NCBI GenBank assembly: GCA_030848705.1
Contig: JAUIZM010000012.1
Span: forward strand, 2,165,001 to 2,229,000
Direction: 5' to 3'
From: Heracleum sosnowskyi
Lineage: Eukaryota; Streptophyta; Magnoliopsida; Apiales; Apiaceae
Length of the DNA: 64,000 nucleotides
Each line of letters begins with the position of its first letter. Positions within the stretch are counted from its first letter, which is position 1. A program made the position numbers and the translations under genes. The notes beneath the pieces are model-generated. The model was not told the origin of the DNA, did no database searches, and saw only the letters and a program-made list of their open reading frames with translations. Shown here in pieces: positions 44,400-56,224 of the stretch.

Positions 44400-45676
44400 T
44401 GTTTTTTAAATTCTGAGTCGAATAATAAAATACTTAAAATCTAATCTGTTTTTAATTCTATTACATTGAGTTGTGTCTGTAAATTTGGATTCGAATAGGA
44501 TTAGACTTGTTAAAATCTGAATATAAATTGAATTTGCATAATATTCAACGTATTTAAATCAAAATGTGTAATAGAAAAGGATATTTAGTTGAAGCCCACA
44601 GCTTTAAAATCCAATCCTATTTAATTTAAAAATATTCAGTTATTTGCTATTATTTCTTCTTGAACCGTAAATACATTTGGCCGATTAATTTTTCACAATA
44701 CATCTATTAATTTAACTTTTAAAATTTAATTAATTGCTGTCATTTCTTCTTCTTCTTCTTTTGACGGGATATTTATTAGACATACAACAATATTTTGGTA
44801 AATTTAACAAAAACTAAATTTTGTGATTTAATAAATATAAAATATCTGCGGAACATAAATTAAATTTAATTAATACAAACTATATTTTGTGATTTGGGTG
44901 TAAATTGTGTGATTTTAGGATCCCATTTGGATGTAATATTGTGAGTGGCATGACTTATTTCATAAACCAGATGCGGTAGAATAAAAACCGAACTAACTAT
45001 TAGCAAACCAATGACTCAACGAGAGTTCAGTTCTAATTATGTTCGATTCGAAATATTGGTGGTGAAACTCGTATTTGGCTTGTTCAACTCGACTCGATAT
45101 ATTCATGGCTGAACGGATTTTACTTGTTTATAATTAGTCGAAAACCAGTGCCAGGGTCGAGCATAAGTTGAAATTAAAATATTAATATTAATAAATTATT
45201 AATAAATATCATTCAAAAATGTATTTGTCGAGAATTGAATGATAAGAATAATATAATAAATAAAACACTATTTAATTATGTAGTTATAAACAATCATAAA
45301 ACTAAATAAATTAAATTAAATAAATAAATTTTGCATGATTAGATAGCTGCAAAAATCGAATCATCGATGAAGCTAATGAATTTAAAATAAATAAATAAAT
45401 CTTATATAATTACGTAATTGTAAGAAATCAAACATTAATGAAACTAAAGAATTTAAAGTAAGATTTAGTGATAATCAAATTTGGTACTTTGGTACTGCAC
45501 GTTATTTTCATATTGTTTTGCTTATTAATAAAGAATATATATTGTCAAACGGACTTTATTTATTTACTATCGCCGAACTTGAACATCACATTCGTTGATT
45601 AAAACTGAGCGTATTAGGAAATGCATCTAAGATTCATGCACATAAATAAATCTCTAAAAGGATGTGCACAAGCCTA
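44400..45676. other. Spacer between glucanase 2 and the NPF gene
   Basis: No gene. 44,400-44,560 is a diverged relative of the 355-bp segment upstream of glucanase 1 (AAGTCGAA / GAGTCGAATAATAAAATAC; TTTGTTTTTA). Around 44,950 it matches the first block near 17,130. From 45,030 to 45,170 words like CGACTCGA and GTCGAGC suggest a decayed hAT-like fragment. Confidence 0.5.
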
Positions 45677-47952
45677 CTAGGGTACTTCCTTTGCCTCAAT
45701 TACTGCTTTCTTCTCAATATCAACACTTGCCTCATCCTGCCAATGTGTGAGTTCCTTCTCCTGATCATTAACAGGACCTTCAGATTTTTGGACCTTGTAT
45801 TGATGGTTTCTTGAAAAGGCAAGAAAAACTAAGAAGTTTATGACTCCCAACACAGCAAGCATCCAGTAGAAGTTCTCCAACTTACCTTTATTGAGATTGT
45901 TCCTAAGCCAACTCTTACCAGTTGCAGCAACTACTACAGTCACTAACAAACTACTGACAAAGTATCCCATTGCCAGAGTGCTTAGAAATAGTCCTGTGCT
46001 CATCGATTTCATCCTTTCCGGTGCTTCTCTGATGAAAAATTCAAGCTGGCCAACATAGGCAAAAGCTTCCCCTGCACCAACAATGAAAAACTGAGGGACT
46101 AGCCAGAAAGCAGTGATCTGATTGTTCTCTTGGACTGCCATTTCTCTTCTTCTCTTTTCAACGATAGCAGAGGCTATCATACCAGCAACTGAGAAAACAA
46201 GTCCAATTCCTACTCGTTGAAGGCTTGTGAGGCCCTGAGGTTTATGTGTGATTTTTCGAGCCATTGGGACAAAGAGTTTTTCGTTTAAGGAAGTAAAAAG
46301 AAGAATTGTAAGGAAAAGGAAAACGGAGAAAGAGCCTGCAGGAACTTCAAAGGAGCCAATTTTTCGGTTCATGAAAGTGGCTTGCTCAATGGTAAAAGTG
46401 TTCATTTGAGAGTATATAGTCCAAAAGAGGATACATGTAGACCATATGGGGATGAGTTGTAGAACCATTTTTACTTCTTCAACTTGCATCACGGTAGAAA
46501 CTAACCACGGATTCTTTGTATTTCCACTTGAAACCACTTGGTCGTCAAGGATGGCCGCCCTGTCAAGAAACCTGAGCCTCTGTGTATGTGAAACTTCTGA
46601 AGTATTGTACTCGTTCAAAAAGCTGTCATGAGAAGGAAAAGATACACTCCTCTTCTTCCAAGCCAAATACACTACTCTCCATATTATAGTGAGTGGACTA
46701 CCTTGAGGTTTCCTAAATCGGTATAACTTTGTTCCTGCTAGCAAAACAGCCACTGCTATTATCATTGTCCCTGCTGATATTCCATAGCCCCATCCTCTTC
46801 CCACATTATCTTGTATATACACCAAAATAGTCACCGAGAACAGTGACCCGAGGCTGATGCAGAAATAAAACCTATTGAAGAAGTATACCATGGCCTTCTG
46901 TTCTTTGGGATTTGATGCATCAAACTGATCCGACCCAAAACCAGAGACATTTGATTTTATTCCGCCACCTCCCAATGCAATTATGTAGAGTGAGAGGTAA
47001 AGCATTGCTAGCTGGCCACCATTGGCCTGAACGCAGGTATTTTTTCTTGAATCATCGCAGTGAGGGGGTCTTAAGCTCGAAATACTTGTGGACACTGTCA
47101 ACAATGCTACTCCCTGATTGACAAGGCAAATGAATGAAAGTTACACTCTGAATACTCTGCTTTATATGATTTTACAAATTCTTATTTGCCTTGCTGCATA
47201 TTTGAAGACTGAATTAACATGTAATGGTGAAGGTGAAGTCAAATTTTATTAGGAAAATGTCAAGACAGAATCTTGATACACCTAAAATAGAATTACACAT
47301 ACTGTTGAGAGTCAATATGTTTACTTGTCTGGGGAATTATTTCATATTACTCATCAATCCATTTGTAGAATATCTACCAATTCATAGTCAAGAAAAAAAT
47401 ATTGCTTCCTTAGGAAATCTTACCAGAGCAGTGATAGATGCAAAGGTTGCAACAGTTAAATAACGGCCAAGTTTAGCGTCTGCCAAAAAGCCACCAAGTA
47501 GTCCAAGGATATTAAGAGTTCCCATGAAGTTTGTCACTATATTTGCAGATTTTGACGAAGACAGATGCAAATCTCCAACTAAATAAGTAACCATGTTCAT
47601 AGATATTCCCATCACGCATATCCTCTCAGAAAGTTCGGTTCCTGCACCAGCCCAAAGTTAAACTATACTCTAGTTTTAAGCTCTATTTTTCTCATTGTAT
47701 TGTTGCAAATGCAACAATAAAATCCTTCTTTTGTGAAATAAAATCCTCACCTAGGATGAGGCCTGCAGCAAGCCATCCACCAGTTCGCGAGTTGTCAACA
47801 GGATTTCCTTGAAAATCCACTAGTGCTGAACTATCTTTGTCTCCACTACTCTCAACTAAAACCTGTCAACAGAAGCATATCAGACATGATATCAATTGTA
47901 AAGCATAATAAAGCAGTCAAGATTCTAGTCGAAAAAACAAAAGACTAACCAT
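45677..47952 (-). CDS. NRT1/PTR family (NPF) transporter, NPF6-like
   Basis: Four exons: 47,952-47,950 (only the ATG, donor GTTAGT), 47,862-47,751, 47,641-47,424 and 47,113-45,677; together 589 residues, the usual length. A proton-coupled importer of nitrate, peptides or hormones with 12 membrane helices and a long central loop (WKKRSVSFPSHDSF...). The proton-coupling motif ExxER is present (ELSER, about residue 40), and the conserved FFNRFYFCISLGSL, PIWSTCILFWT and GAGEAFAYVGQLEFF blocks are intact. Sequence flavour (DQFDASNPKEQKAMVYFFNR) is closest in memory to subfamily NPF6. The residue matching the Thr101 phosphorylation site of NRT1.1 is Ile (SANIVTNF), so the dual-affinity switch is unlikely. 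Substrate cannot be told from sequence. A copy of its last exon lies broken at 17.4 kb. Confidence 0.9.
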
Positions 47953-48033
47953 TTTTTAGAGACGGGGAAGATGTGAGACTGTGAGAGAGTTGTAGTAAGT
48001 TACAGGGTAGCTGCAGATAAGAGGCTATGAGAA

Positions 48034-48043
48034 CTATATATGG
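48034..48043 (-). promoter_or_regulatory. Likely TATA box of the NPF gene
   Basis: Minus-strand CCATATATAG, 82 bp before the ATG. Confidence 0.55.
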
Positions 48044-48049
48044 GAATGG

Positions 48050-49490
48050 CTAGGAGAACAGGAGTGTGGGGATGTTCTTGTTGATAGGATTGCGCGGGAA
48101 AAAGTAGTTAATATAGTGACTCATTGCATCTTTTGTACTATGCAAATCAAGTTGAATGCAAGGAGCATCAGTTTGTGGCTATTCTGCTTCCAGCCACAAC
48201 TGGTTTCAAATATATATTGGAGAATGACTTAATACAATTCTGATATTGGATTTATCGTATTCATGGGACCATTAGATTATCTATGTTAATACGAAACTTT
48301 GCAATTTACAGCAAGCTAATGATTTTGGACTTCTTCCTACATTCATGTATATCTTGCAAGTCCTGTCAGCTAGTGGTTGCGCTGTTGTTGATCAGAATTA
48401 GGTACTTTAATAATGCTCCGTTTTGCTTAATATGTTTGCTATAATATTATTTAGGTGATAAAAGAACAATGAAGCAAAAATTATCGGACTTTTTTTGAAA
48501 TTACCGCGTTCACTTGTCTTGGCCTTTTATGCATTTCAGCTCGTTGTACTCGTGAGATTTTGTGAAAAGAAAGAAAAGGAGCATTTTGCTTCCGACTTGT
48601 CATCACAGAGTTCTCTGATATGCTCAACCACACAATTGTTTCCAAGAAAACTATAGACAGGGCATGTCCTGGTTGAAATTCTGATGCAGACTGCTTGATG
48701 ACAGGGCCACACATTTACTCTGGTTTTTCTGCAAACACTAATCAGGTTTTGTTTGCTCCTCCGAATTATGTTCTTCCTGTATGAAGCGATAATCTTGGAT
48801 ACTATTGTATTCGTTCTGCAAATTAAGATCAATCTAGAAATCTTTTACACTTTTATATGTCTGGTGTGATACTTTGTTAACTTTGATAATTTGATTAGAT
48901 GGCTGATTATTCTTTTGGGTGCACGTTACTTTCAGGCATCTCGCTGTTCATTGATTTACCAAATTGTATGATTTCTTAAGCAGTGTTTATAACCACATGC
49001 CGTGGTCCCTGAATTTTTTGGTTTTTTTCACAAACAAAAAAGACCACACAGTGACACAAGCATCTTGATAAACAGCATTCATCCGTGAACTTCTCAAAGG
49101 TCAGTGCGATGATCAAATGTCTACTTGTTAACTGCTATCCGATAGGTTACGTGTTCAGACCCTTCAAATTATATTATACATATTTTTTTGTAATGAAACA
49201 TAATACTAAGGTTGCGTAGATGGACCACCTTATAGCTTCCTATTTTATTTTAAACTTTGAAGGGTATTATTCGTAAACAGGCATACTTGAAGGATTAGAA
49301 TGCTACAAATGCAAGTGCAGAACAGAATTCACTTTTCTTTTTGTATGAACAAAAGCGTATTACTATATCATATCACATGATAGGGCTGTTCTTCAAATTA
49401 CAGCTCTAACAAATGTTTACAAGCACATACAATTGAATTTGAAACTCAATGCAGAGTAATATATCTATGTACCACTGATAAGTATTATAT
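48050..49490. other. Intergenic DNA between NPF and GH9 genes
   Basis: No gene supported. A minus-strand frame at 48,481-48,832 has no recognisable domain and is not called. Confidence 0.55.
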
Positions 49491-52400
49491 CTACCTGTAT
49501 GAAGCAATTAATCGTAAATCAGACAACTGATTAAACTTCGCAAATAAACCAACAAGCGGTGCTGTATTATATGTGCAGGCCTCAGTCTGCATGTAATTTC
49601 CCCTATCATCTCTAAAATTATCTTCTCTATCAGGTCCTCCAACCAATGCTCCAGTCACAACATTCGGATTTGGCTTAGAGTGGCTGTACCAGTCATCGTA
49701 CCCCTGAGTGCACCCAATGAACCCTTTGTTTACTCTATATGAAACAATAGATGCACCTCTATGGTGCACCTTCGCGGGGTATTTAGAACCATATCCAACT
49801 AAGTAGCTCATATTGTTCGGGTTTGATCCCAATATATAGTCAACTTGTGATTTGGCAAATGCAAAAAGTTCCTCAGGAGTCACTATAGTTCCGTGACAGC
49901 TGAGGTTTTGGTTTGTGTTTGACAGGAAATCCGAGTATACTGTTAGCAGAAAAGCCGCGGAAGAAACATATTGCATATTATTCCATTGGCGTATGAACAA
50001 GAGGCCTCCAGGAGTACGTTCAACATTGGTGCCATTATTTTTGCTCATGCACGAACAAATAAAGAATTCAGCCTTAGATCTGTACTGTTCTAGTCTATCT
50101 TTCTGTTTTTTGTGCTTCACTTCAGGGAGTAGCTGCAGGTGAAGAGTAATTATATCAGTATACACCAGTGGACAGTTCAAACTAGAAAACCAAGCCAAAC
50201 ATAAAGAATAAATCCCGCTCACTGAACATGGTCTAGGTAAGATCTACGCAGACTTTACCTCTAAACCCAAAAGAAGAGAGGTTGTTTACGTGAAGACCCC
50301 GCGACCTTGAGCTGGCGAAAAACAATAAGGACAGTTTAAACTACCCTACTTAATTTGGAAACTAAATGCATATACAGTGAAGTTCATAATACATCATGTC
50401 TTCTTGTATCTTCAACTAGGCATTCATCTGTGCAGGTCCAAGTGTAATAAGTTCAACAAAAGTGGGACACATAAGGTTTTATATAGAATTAAACTTGATA
50501 TATTAAGAAAATATAGAATGAAACCAATATAGGTGGGAAATTAAAGGATAGCCAACCCTATTTTCATGGTCTACCAGGTGATCAGAATCTTGTCTAGCCT
50601 CTTCTTTATTTAGATCCAGGAAAGTGGGCTTATACAGTGGGACATCAAAGTTGAAATACCACTTACTAACTTCACCAATGTAATTTAGCCTTGTGTTATT
50701 AGTGTATGATTGACCATTAGATACTTCCTGGGAACATCATATCTTGAATTTGGATACAGTTGAGGTGCCTTGAGCCCACAAAATTAAACCTTCTAAAACA
50801 TCTCTCCATTTCATGATAAACCTCTGTTACTATTCTTTTACACACACAACCCACACAATTTTACAACAATTAAGGAATGTCATTCCTTAATTCCAACTTA
50901 CTTCTTCCCTCCACTAACTTCATAAAGTTAAAGGTATGACATAAAGCAAGTACAAACATAAATCAAGGAAATGCCAAGTTTTCAAAAAGGTGCTTATTTT
51001 GAAATTTCAAAATGTAAAATGTGATAGAGAATTACTCTCTCCGTCCTCTTCGATTCTTTACGTTGGGAGACGGGGACTCGACACGCAGTTTAAGGCTTTT
51101 TTAATATATATTTCGATAAATTATTTTAAATTTTTTTCTTCTTCTGAATAAAAATATAATGTTTAAATTTTTGTTTAAAAAAAGAAAATTTTAAAAATAA
51201 GTTGTAGAACTATACTTTATAGGAGCCTTAAAATACGTATCAAACAGTATAAAAACTATAAAGAAATGAGAGGGACGGAGGGAGTATATCATATCAAGAC
51301 ACTAAGTATCAAATTCCTTAGCTCAGCCTATCATCTCCTAGCTAGCTAACAAAAGGCAGAGACAATTAAGTCTAAGCCGAGAGACACGACTCGTGTGAGT
51401 ATTTAAATTTGTGCAATTGACGATATTATGTAATGATATCGAATAGAAAGTATTGGAGAGGGAAGATTGATATCAGAAAAAATTACCATTGCAGCTATAG
51501 TTTGGATTCCAGCATATTTAACATCCCAGCTAAATTCAGAAATAGACCAGCCGATTCCACCAAAATTTTCGGCATTATTGATGACATAATCCAAGTAAAC
51601 CTCAGTGTCGGTGGCCTTGTATAGCCACAGAGCTGCCCACAACAACTCATCCTTGTAGCCACTCACTGAGGCATAGTAACTCTTCACTACCCCCACACTT
51701 GTATCATATTTTCCTCTAAATTTATCTCCAAACTCGAACAGCTGCACAGATTTAATACCACATTAATCATCGCATAATCAAAATTTATCGTGGAACTAAC
51801 TACAACTCGAAAAGTAATTAACCCTACCTGTTGGGCATGGTGCAGCAGTAGATGAGAATAATGTGGGTTAGTTTCCTTAAACACAATAGAAGCTGCTGCC
51901 ATAGCTGCAGCAGTCTCTCCTGCAAGATCAGAACCTGGATTCTTCTCGTCAATCTTATGAGCTTGTCGCGATGTGGTCATGTCCTCCGGACGTTGCCAGC
52001 AGTAGTGATCAGTGTCTCCATCACCTACCTGTTTATCATTAATTAAAAAACATGTTTAATTACTACCAAATTTTATATAATTTAAGCCCATAATATATAT
52101 TAGTCAAGGTACCTTACCTCTGCCCATAACACATTAGGACTAGTGTGTGCTTTAATGAAATAATCAGTCCCCCATTTTATGGCCTCTAGAGCATGCTCAA
52201 ACTCTCTTGCTCTGGCAATTTCTTCACCGTATTCAATAACACCCCATGACAACATTGTCACCGTAAATGCCATTGGAAGTCCGAATTTTACGTGATCACC
52301 AGCATCATGGTATCCTCCTACCAAATCAACCTAAAAAAACAAGAACATATATTTTTTTTGCTAAGTAACAAGAACATTTATTAAAAAAAAAAAACTAAAC

Positions 52401-52789
52401 ATACCCAGTATATCCCGCTCTGCTAAAAAAATGTACGGAGATTTTACTACTACCGCTAGCAAGCACATGTAAATGCAAAAAACCGAATCAAATGCATTAC
52501 TACTTGTACAAATTCAACTTCAACATAAAGAATGCAAAAATGATCTCACCCCTTGTTCTAAGCCATCAGTGAGGCCGGAATGATCACGCCAAGTGACTCG
52601 TTGATTATAAGGCAAGCGACCGGAACGTTGAGCTTCAAAGTACAAGAGTGATTTGGTAAGAGCATCTGCATAATCCGGAGCTTGAGCACTAGCCCTGATT
52701 ATAATCAGCAACAGAGATATCGAAATGATTAAGCAATGTGGAAGCTTCCTTTTCATCTCCATTGTTCTTATAATCTTCCAAGAGACCAA
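49491..52789 (-). CDS. Endo-1,4-beta-glucanase (cellulase), glycoside hydrolase family 9, class B-like
   Basis: Five exons: 52,789-52,550, 52,330-52,118, 52,028-51,828, 51,741-51,487 and 50,132-49,491, all joined in phase 0 at GT/AG borders, giving 516 residues. A signal peptide (KLPHCLIISISLLLIIIRAS) is followed directly by the GH9 domain: GGYHDAGDHVKFGLPMAF with the catalytic base Asp in DAGD (89/92), CWQRPEDM, the HHRGASIVS signature, and PDREDNFRDDRGNYMQTEAC with the acid Glu487. It hydrolyses beta-1,4-glucans in the wall. There is no membrane anchor and no C-terminal carbohydrate-binding domain, which fits class B. The first Met is used here, but Met10 or Met12 (52,762 or 52,756) would also give a good signal peptide. 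Intron 4 (1.35 kb) carries a MITE and a SINE-like piece. Confidence 0.93.
50228..50340. mobile_element. SINE-like fragment in GH9 intron 4
   Basis: GGTAAGATCTACGCAGACTT, TTACCTCTAAACCC, GAGGTTGTTTACGTGAAGAC and CCCCGCGACCTTGAGC follow the order of words in the tRNA-derived SINEs known from Solanaceae and other asterids (GTAAGGTCTGCGTA ... AGGTTGTTTCCG ... ACCCTCGGCTC). The 5' tRNA-like head is not visible. Confidence 0.5.
51035..51284. mobile_element. Stowaway-like MITE in GH9 intron 4
   Basis: 250 bp with ends CTCTCTCCGTCCTCTTCGAT and, inverted, CTCCCTCCGTCCCTCTCATT, flanked by TA. Same terminal class as the MITE at 40.93 kb but a different interior. Confidence 0.85.
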
Positions 52790-52874
52790 GGAACAAGAGG
52801 AGTGAGCTAATGAGCTCTTATTCTGTTTTGTTGGAATATCTGTAGCTAATCAAAACACTCTAGAGGCTGCTATG

Positions 52875-52883
52875 TTTTTATAG
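52875..52883 (-). promoter_or_regulatory. TATA box of the GH9 gene
   Basis: Minus-strand CTATAAAAA, 86 bp before the first Met codon. Confidence 0.6.
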
Positions 52884-52899
52884 GAGCTATCTTAGAGGA

Positions 52900-54304
52900 G
52901 GCTACTTCTTCAGTGCATGTGTCCTCAGCTTTTTGAATGTAAAAATCTAATTTAATTAAGGGCTTGTATGGTTTTCAAGAAAAGAATCTAATAGCGATTT
53001 ACAAAACTATTAAATTATTTCTTTTATTTCAAAATTCTCCTTTCAAAGAAAAATGTAATCAAAATTCTTAAAATTGTGTGTCCGAATAATCAAGTATCAA
53101 ATATTTGATAACAGATGGAGTGTCGACGGTGAAACGGGTACATGTAAATATATCATTTTCAACATATAATTTGACTATCTCTTCAGGAGGATAGACGCGA
53201 CTTTTCATTAATGAATTAATTCCATTGTTCTTCAAAAAAACTACATTTGAATTTTTTCTACAAGTCCGATTAAACTCCGAATTCGAAACAAATATTTTTG
53301 ATTTCGATTATTTCAAAACTACGATTTCCCTGCTATTTACATATATATGAGATATGAAAAGTATACTAGAAAATTGACAAAACAGATGGTCAAATGTGTG
53401 TCGCATGGCCGAAATTAAGATTTGCTTAATTTGCGGAAACAAGTTCTTAATGTGTTATTAACTGAAAACTGACGTGCACGAGTAATTATTTCTTTTTCTA
53501 ATATGTCATAAATACAAGCAACTTAAAATGGTGAATTAATTCGATCAGATTTATATACTCGAGTCTACGACAAGTGTACTTTTAGAACCACATTCTTGAG
53601 TGCAACACGCAACACACGTTCAATGAGCCCAACGGAGTGAAAGAAACAAGTGCAGCAAATGCCAAAGGACGTGAAAGGTCGAGAATTCGAATTTTGTCCA
53701 GAAAATTGTATGTATAGATTATTCAGAAACATACAGCACAGATACTTTAACTATACAAGCTACATTTGAAATTATCGAAAAATCAAAATGATTTAAGCTA
53801 TTTGAAAATGATAATGTTATATATCCCGAAAAAAATCTCAAATTCTTTTTCAAATAATACAAATCATGTATTTATTTGTGGGGTTATATATATGCACGAA
53901 AGCCGAAAGATTCATCCTGATTATAAAAATATAAATCACAAATTAACCACTTAGTATTCGAAATAATTGACAAAAGAGGTAGGGGTGTGATGTTTTTATA
54001 TAATTAATTCCCTTGCATGTGTAGCAGTGCAGGTACAAGTTTGATGAATGATATCAAAATCAAAACGTCCAATCAAACCGTCATTACGATTACTAATTAA
54101 TCAAATCTTTTTGTATTAATCATAATCACCCTAATTCTAAAACCTCGTGAATACAGATTTTCATATGTACAAACCTTTGAACTATCAATTCAATCTTTGA
54201 ATATAAAATTAGTCTTCTTTTTAGACTTTTACCTTGTTAGTACAGTATCAGTTATCTTTCTGTTATTTATGATCAACCGCTAATCATACCACATTAGGTA
54301 TTTA
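52900..54304. other. Intergenic DNA
   Basis: AT-rich; no gene, RNA or repeat recognised. Confidence 0.5.
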
Positions 54305-54709
54305 GATCATCTCCAACCCATAACACTAAAATAGTGTCACTATAACACTATTTTTAACTGATTGACACTGTAATTTGACACTAAAAGGAATCTTTTACAT
54401 TAAAATTGGAATATTCTAACTTTTTCTTTTATTTTTATATTGTTAATAAAATCTAAAGTTGAAAAGTACAAAAAAATAAGTTTAGGACAAGAAAAAACTT
54501 GTTTTATTAACAAACATAAGGGTATGGTGGAAATTATGAAAGTCACCAAATTTGATGTCAAAAGATCACCAAATGTACTTTTGTCACCAAATTTGATGAC
54601 CCAAAATCCATTTGGTGTCCTTGGATCACTTTTTAAGTGTTGCATTTGAGTTGTTTTGACACTATATCCATCACTATTACGGTGATTTAGTGTTGGGTTG
54701 AAGTTGCTC
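54305..54709. mobile_element. Tourist-like (PIF/Harbinger) MITE
   Basis: 405 bp flanked by TTA on both sides. Left end GATCATCTCCAACCCATAAC, right end inverted GAGCAACTTCAACCCAACAC. A TTA duplication and an ATCTCCAACCC-type terminus suit PIF/Harbinger MITEs. The interior repeats CACCAAATTTGATG. Confidence 0.78.
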
Positions 54710-54749
54710 TTAGATTATTGTGTTTGGTATCATCATCAATATATATATA

Positions 54750-55715
54750 CTAGCTTAAAAACCCGTGCGATGCACGGATTGTTAATTGTTATTTTTTTAT
54801 TATTTTTTTAATGTTTTATTAATTGTAATTGTGCAAAAAATAAGTAGATATGTTAAAATAACTAAACACTTTTAATTAATTAAAAACATTAAAACATATT
54901 TTAAAATAAATAAGTAAGAGTTTGTCCGTTATATTTTTGGAAAATGGGGGGTTTTAGTAAGAAAAAATAAAAAATGTAACATATATTTAGTTTAAAAAGG
55001 TAAATGCACGTGATATTTTTGGAAAATGAGGTTTTAAAATTTAATAATTAAAATTATTTAAATACATTTTAAAATAAATAAGTAAAGGGTTTCCTGTGAT
55101 ATTTTTGGGAAAAAAATGGATTTTAGTGAGAAAAATAGAAAAAGTAAATTGTAAAAGGCAATTTCCCGTGATATATTTAGAAAAGGATGGACTTTGTTAG
55201 AAAAAATATATAATGTGTTTTGGCTGAAAAGATGATTGGTTATAAATAGGTATTTGATTATTTATATTTTAATATTTTAGTAATTGCATTTGTTAAGAAA
55301 AATAAGTAGACATGTTAAAATAGATAAACTTTTAAAAAAACAATTATAATATTAAAATAGGTTTAAAAATAAATAACTAAATTTTTGTCCATGATATTTT
55401 TGGAAAAGGAGGGGTTTTAGTAAAGAAAAATAAAAAAAACAAACATGTTTTAGTTAAAAAAGGTAATTGCCTGTGATATATTTGAAAGAGTAGGGGAATT
55501 TGTTAGAAAAAATAGAAAAAATAATGTATTTTAGGTGAAAAAGGTAATTGGTTATAAATAGGTAATATTATTATTTAATAATATATTTTTATAAATAAGT
55601 AAGGTTAATTCAGTAAAACCACGAAGTACCGTTAATTAAGGGCAATTAAGTAAAATCACAACGTACCATACCGACCAACCAAACTTTTAATGTTTCATCT
55701 ATTGTATAATAGTAT

Positions 55716-55718
<3 letters not shown>
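54750..55718 (-). mobile_element. Non-autonomous Helitron, family A, copy 3
   Basis: 969 bp on the minus strand: start TCAATACTATTATACAATAG at 55,718 and end hairpin CCGTGCATCGCACGG (54,763-54,777) with CTAG at 54,753-54,750. The flanking bases are A before and T after on the minus strand. It matches copy 1 (14,411) closely from end to end, for example TTTGGTTGGTCGGTATGGTA. No Rep/helicase. Confidence 0.78.

Positions 55719-55756
<38 letters not shown>
55719..55756. repeat. (TA)n microsatellite
   Basis: Uninterrupted TA dinucleotides between the Helitron 5' end and the fold-back element. Confidence 0.9.
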
Positions 55757-55758
<2 letters not shown>

Positions 55759-56224
55759 TAAAGTGCATTTTTTGTACTCGCATTTTATTCAAGACACCAC
55801 TTGCAATACTATAGTTCAAAATCGAGCAATTGCAATATCAATGTTTGTATTTCAATGCACTTTGTTGCATTCCGTTAACTGAGGTTAACTCCGTTATTAA
55901 TTTAGGGAGTAAAGTGCACTTTGTGTACTCTCACTTTACTTTAAAGTGCATTTTTTGTACCCACATTTGCTCAATACATCACTTGCAATACTTTAGTTCA
56001 AAATTTAGAGTAAAGTGCGAGTACACAAAATGCACTTTAGAGTAAAGTGCGGGTACACAAAGTGCACTTTACTCTCTAAATTAATAACGGAGTTAACCTC
56101 AATTAACGGAATGCAACAAAGTGCAATGAAATACATACATTGATATTGCAACTACTCGATTTTAAACTATAGTATTGCAAGTGGTGTCTTGACTAAAGTA
56201 CGAGTACACAAAGTGCACTTTACT
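55757..56224. mobile_element. Fold-back MITE with arms of about 170 bp
   Basis: Left end AGTAAAGTGCATTTTTTGTA and right end inverted AGTAAAGTGCACTTTGTGTA; the arms pair over the words ACACCACTTGCAATACTATA, TTGCAATATCAATG, GCACTTTGTTGCATTCCGTT and GGTTAACTCCGTTATTAATT. The centre (55,935-56,070) again repeats the terminal word in both orientations. Flanked by TA-rich DNA. The nearly full-length hairpin would be a source of double-stranded RNA if transcribed. Confidence 0.85.

Noticed and set aside
48481..48832. Two overlapping minus-strand frames between NPF and GH9
   Set aside because: No domain, no good start context, no similarity elsewhere in the window.
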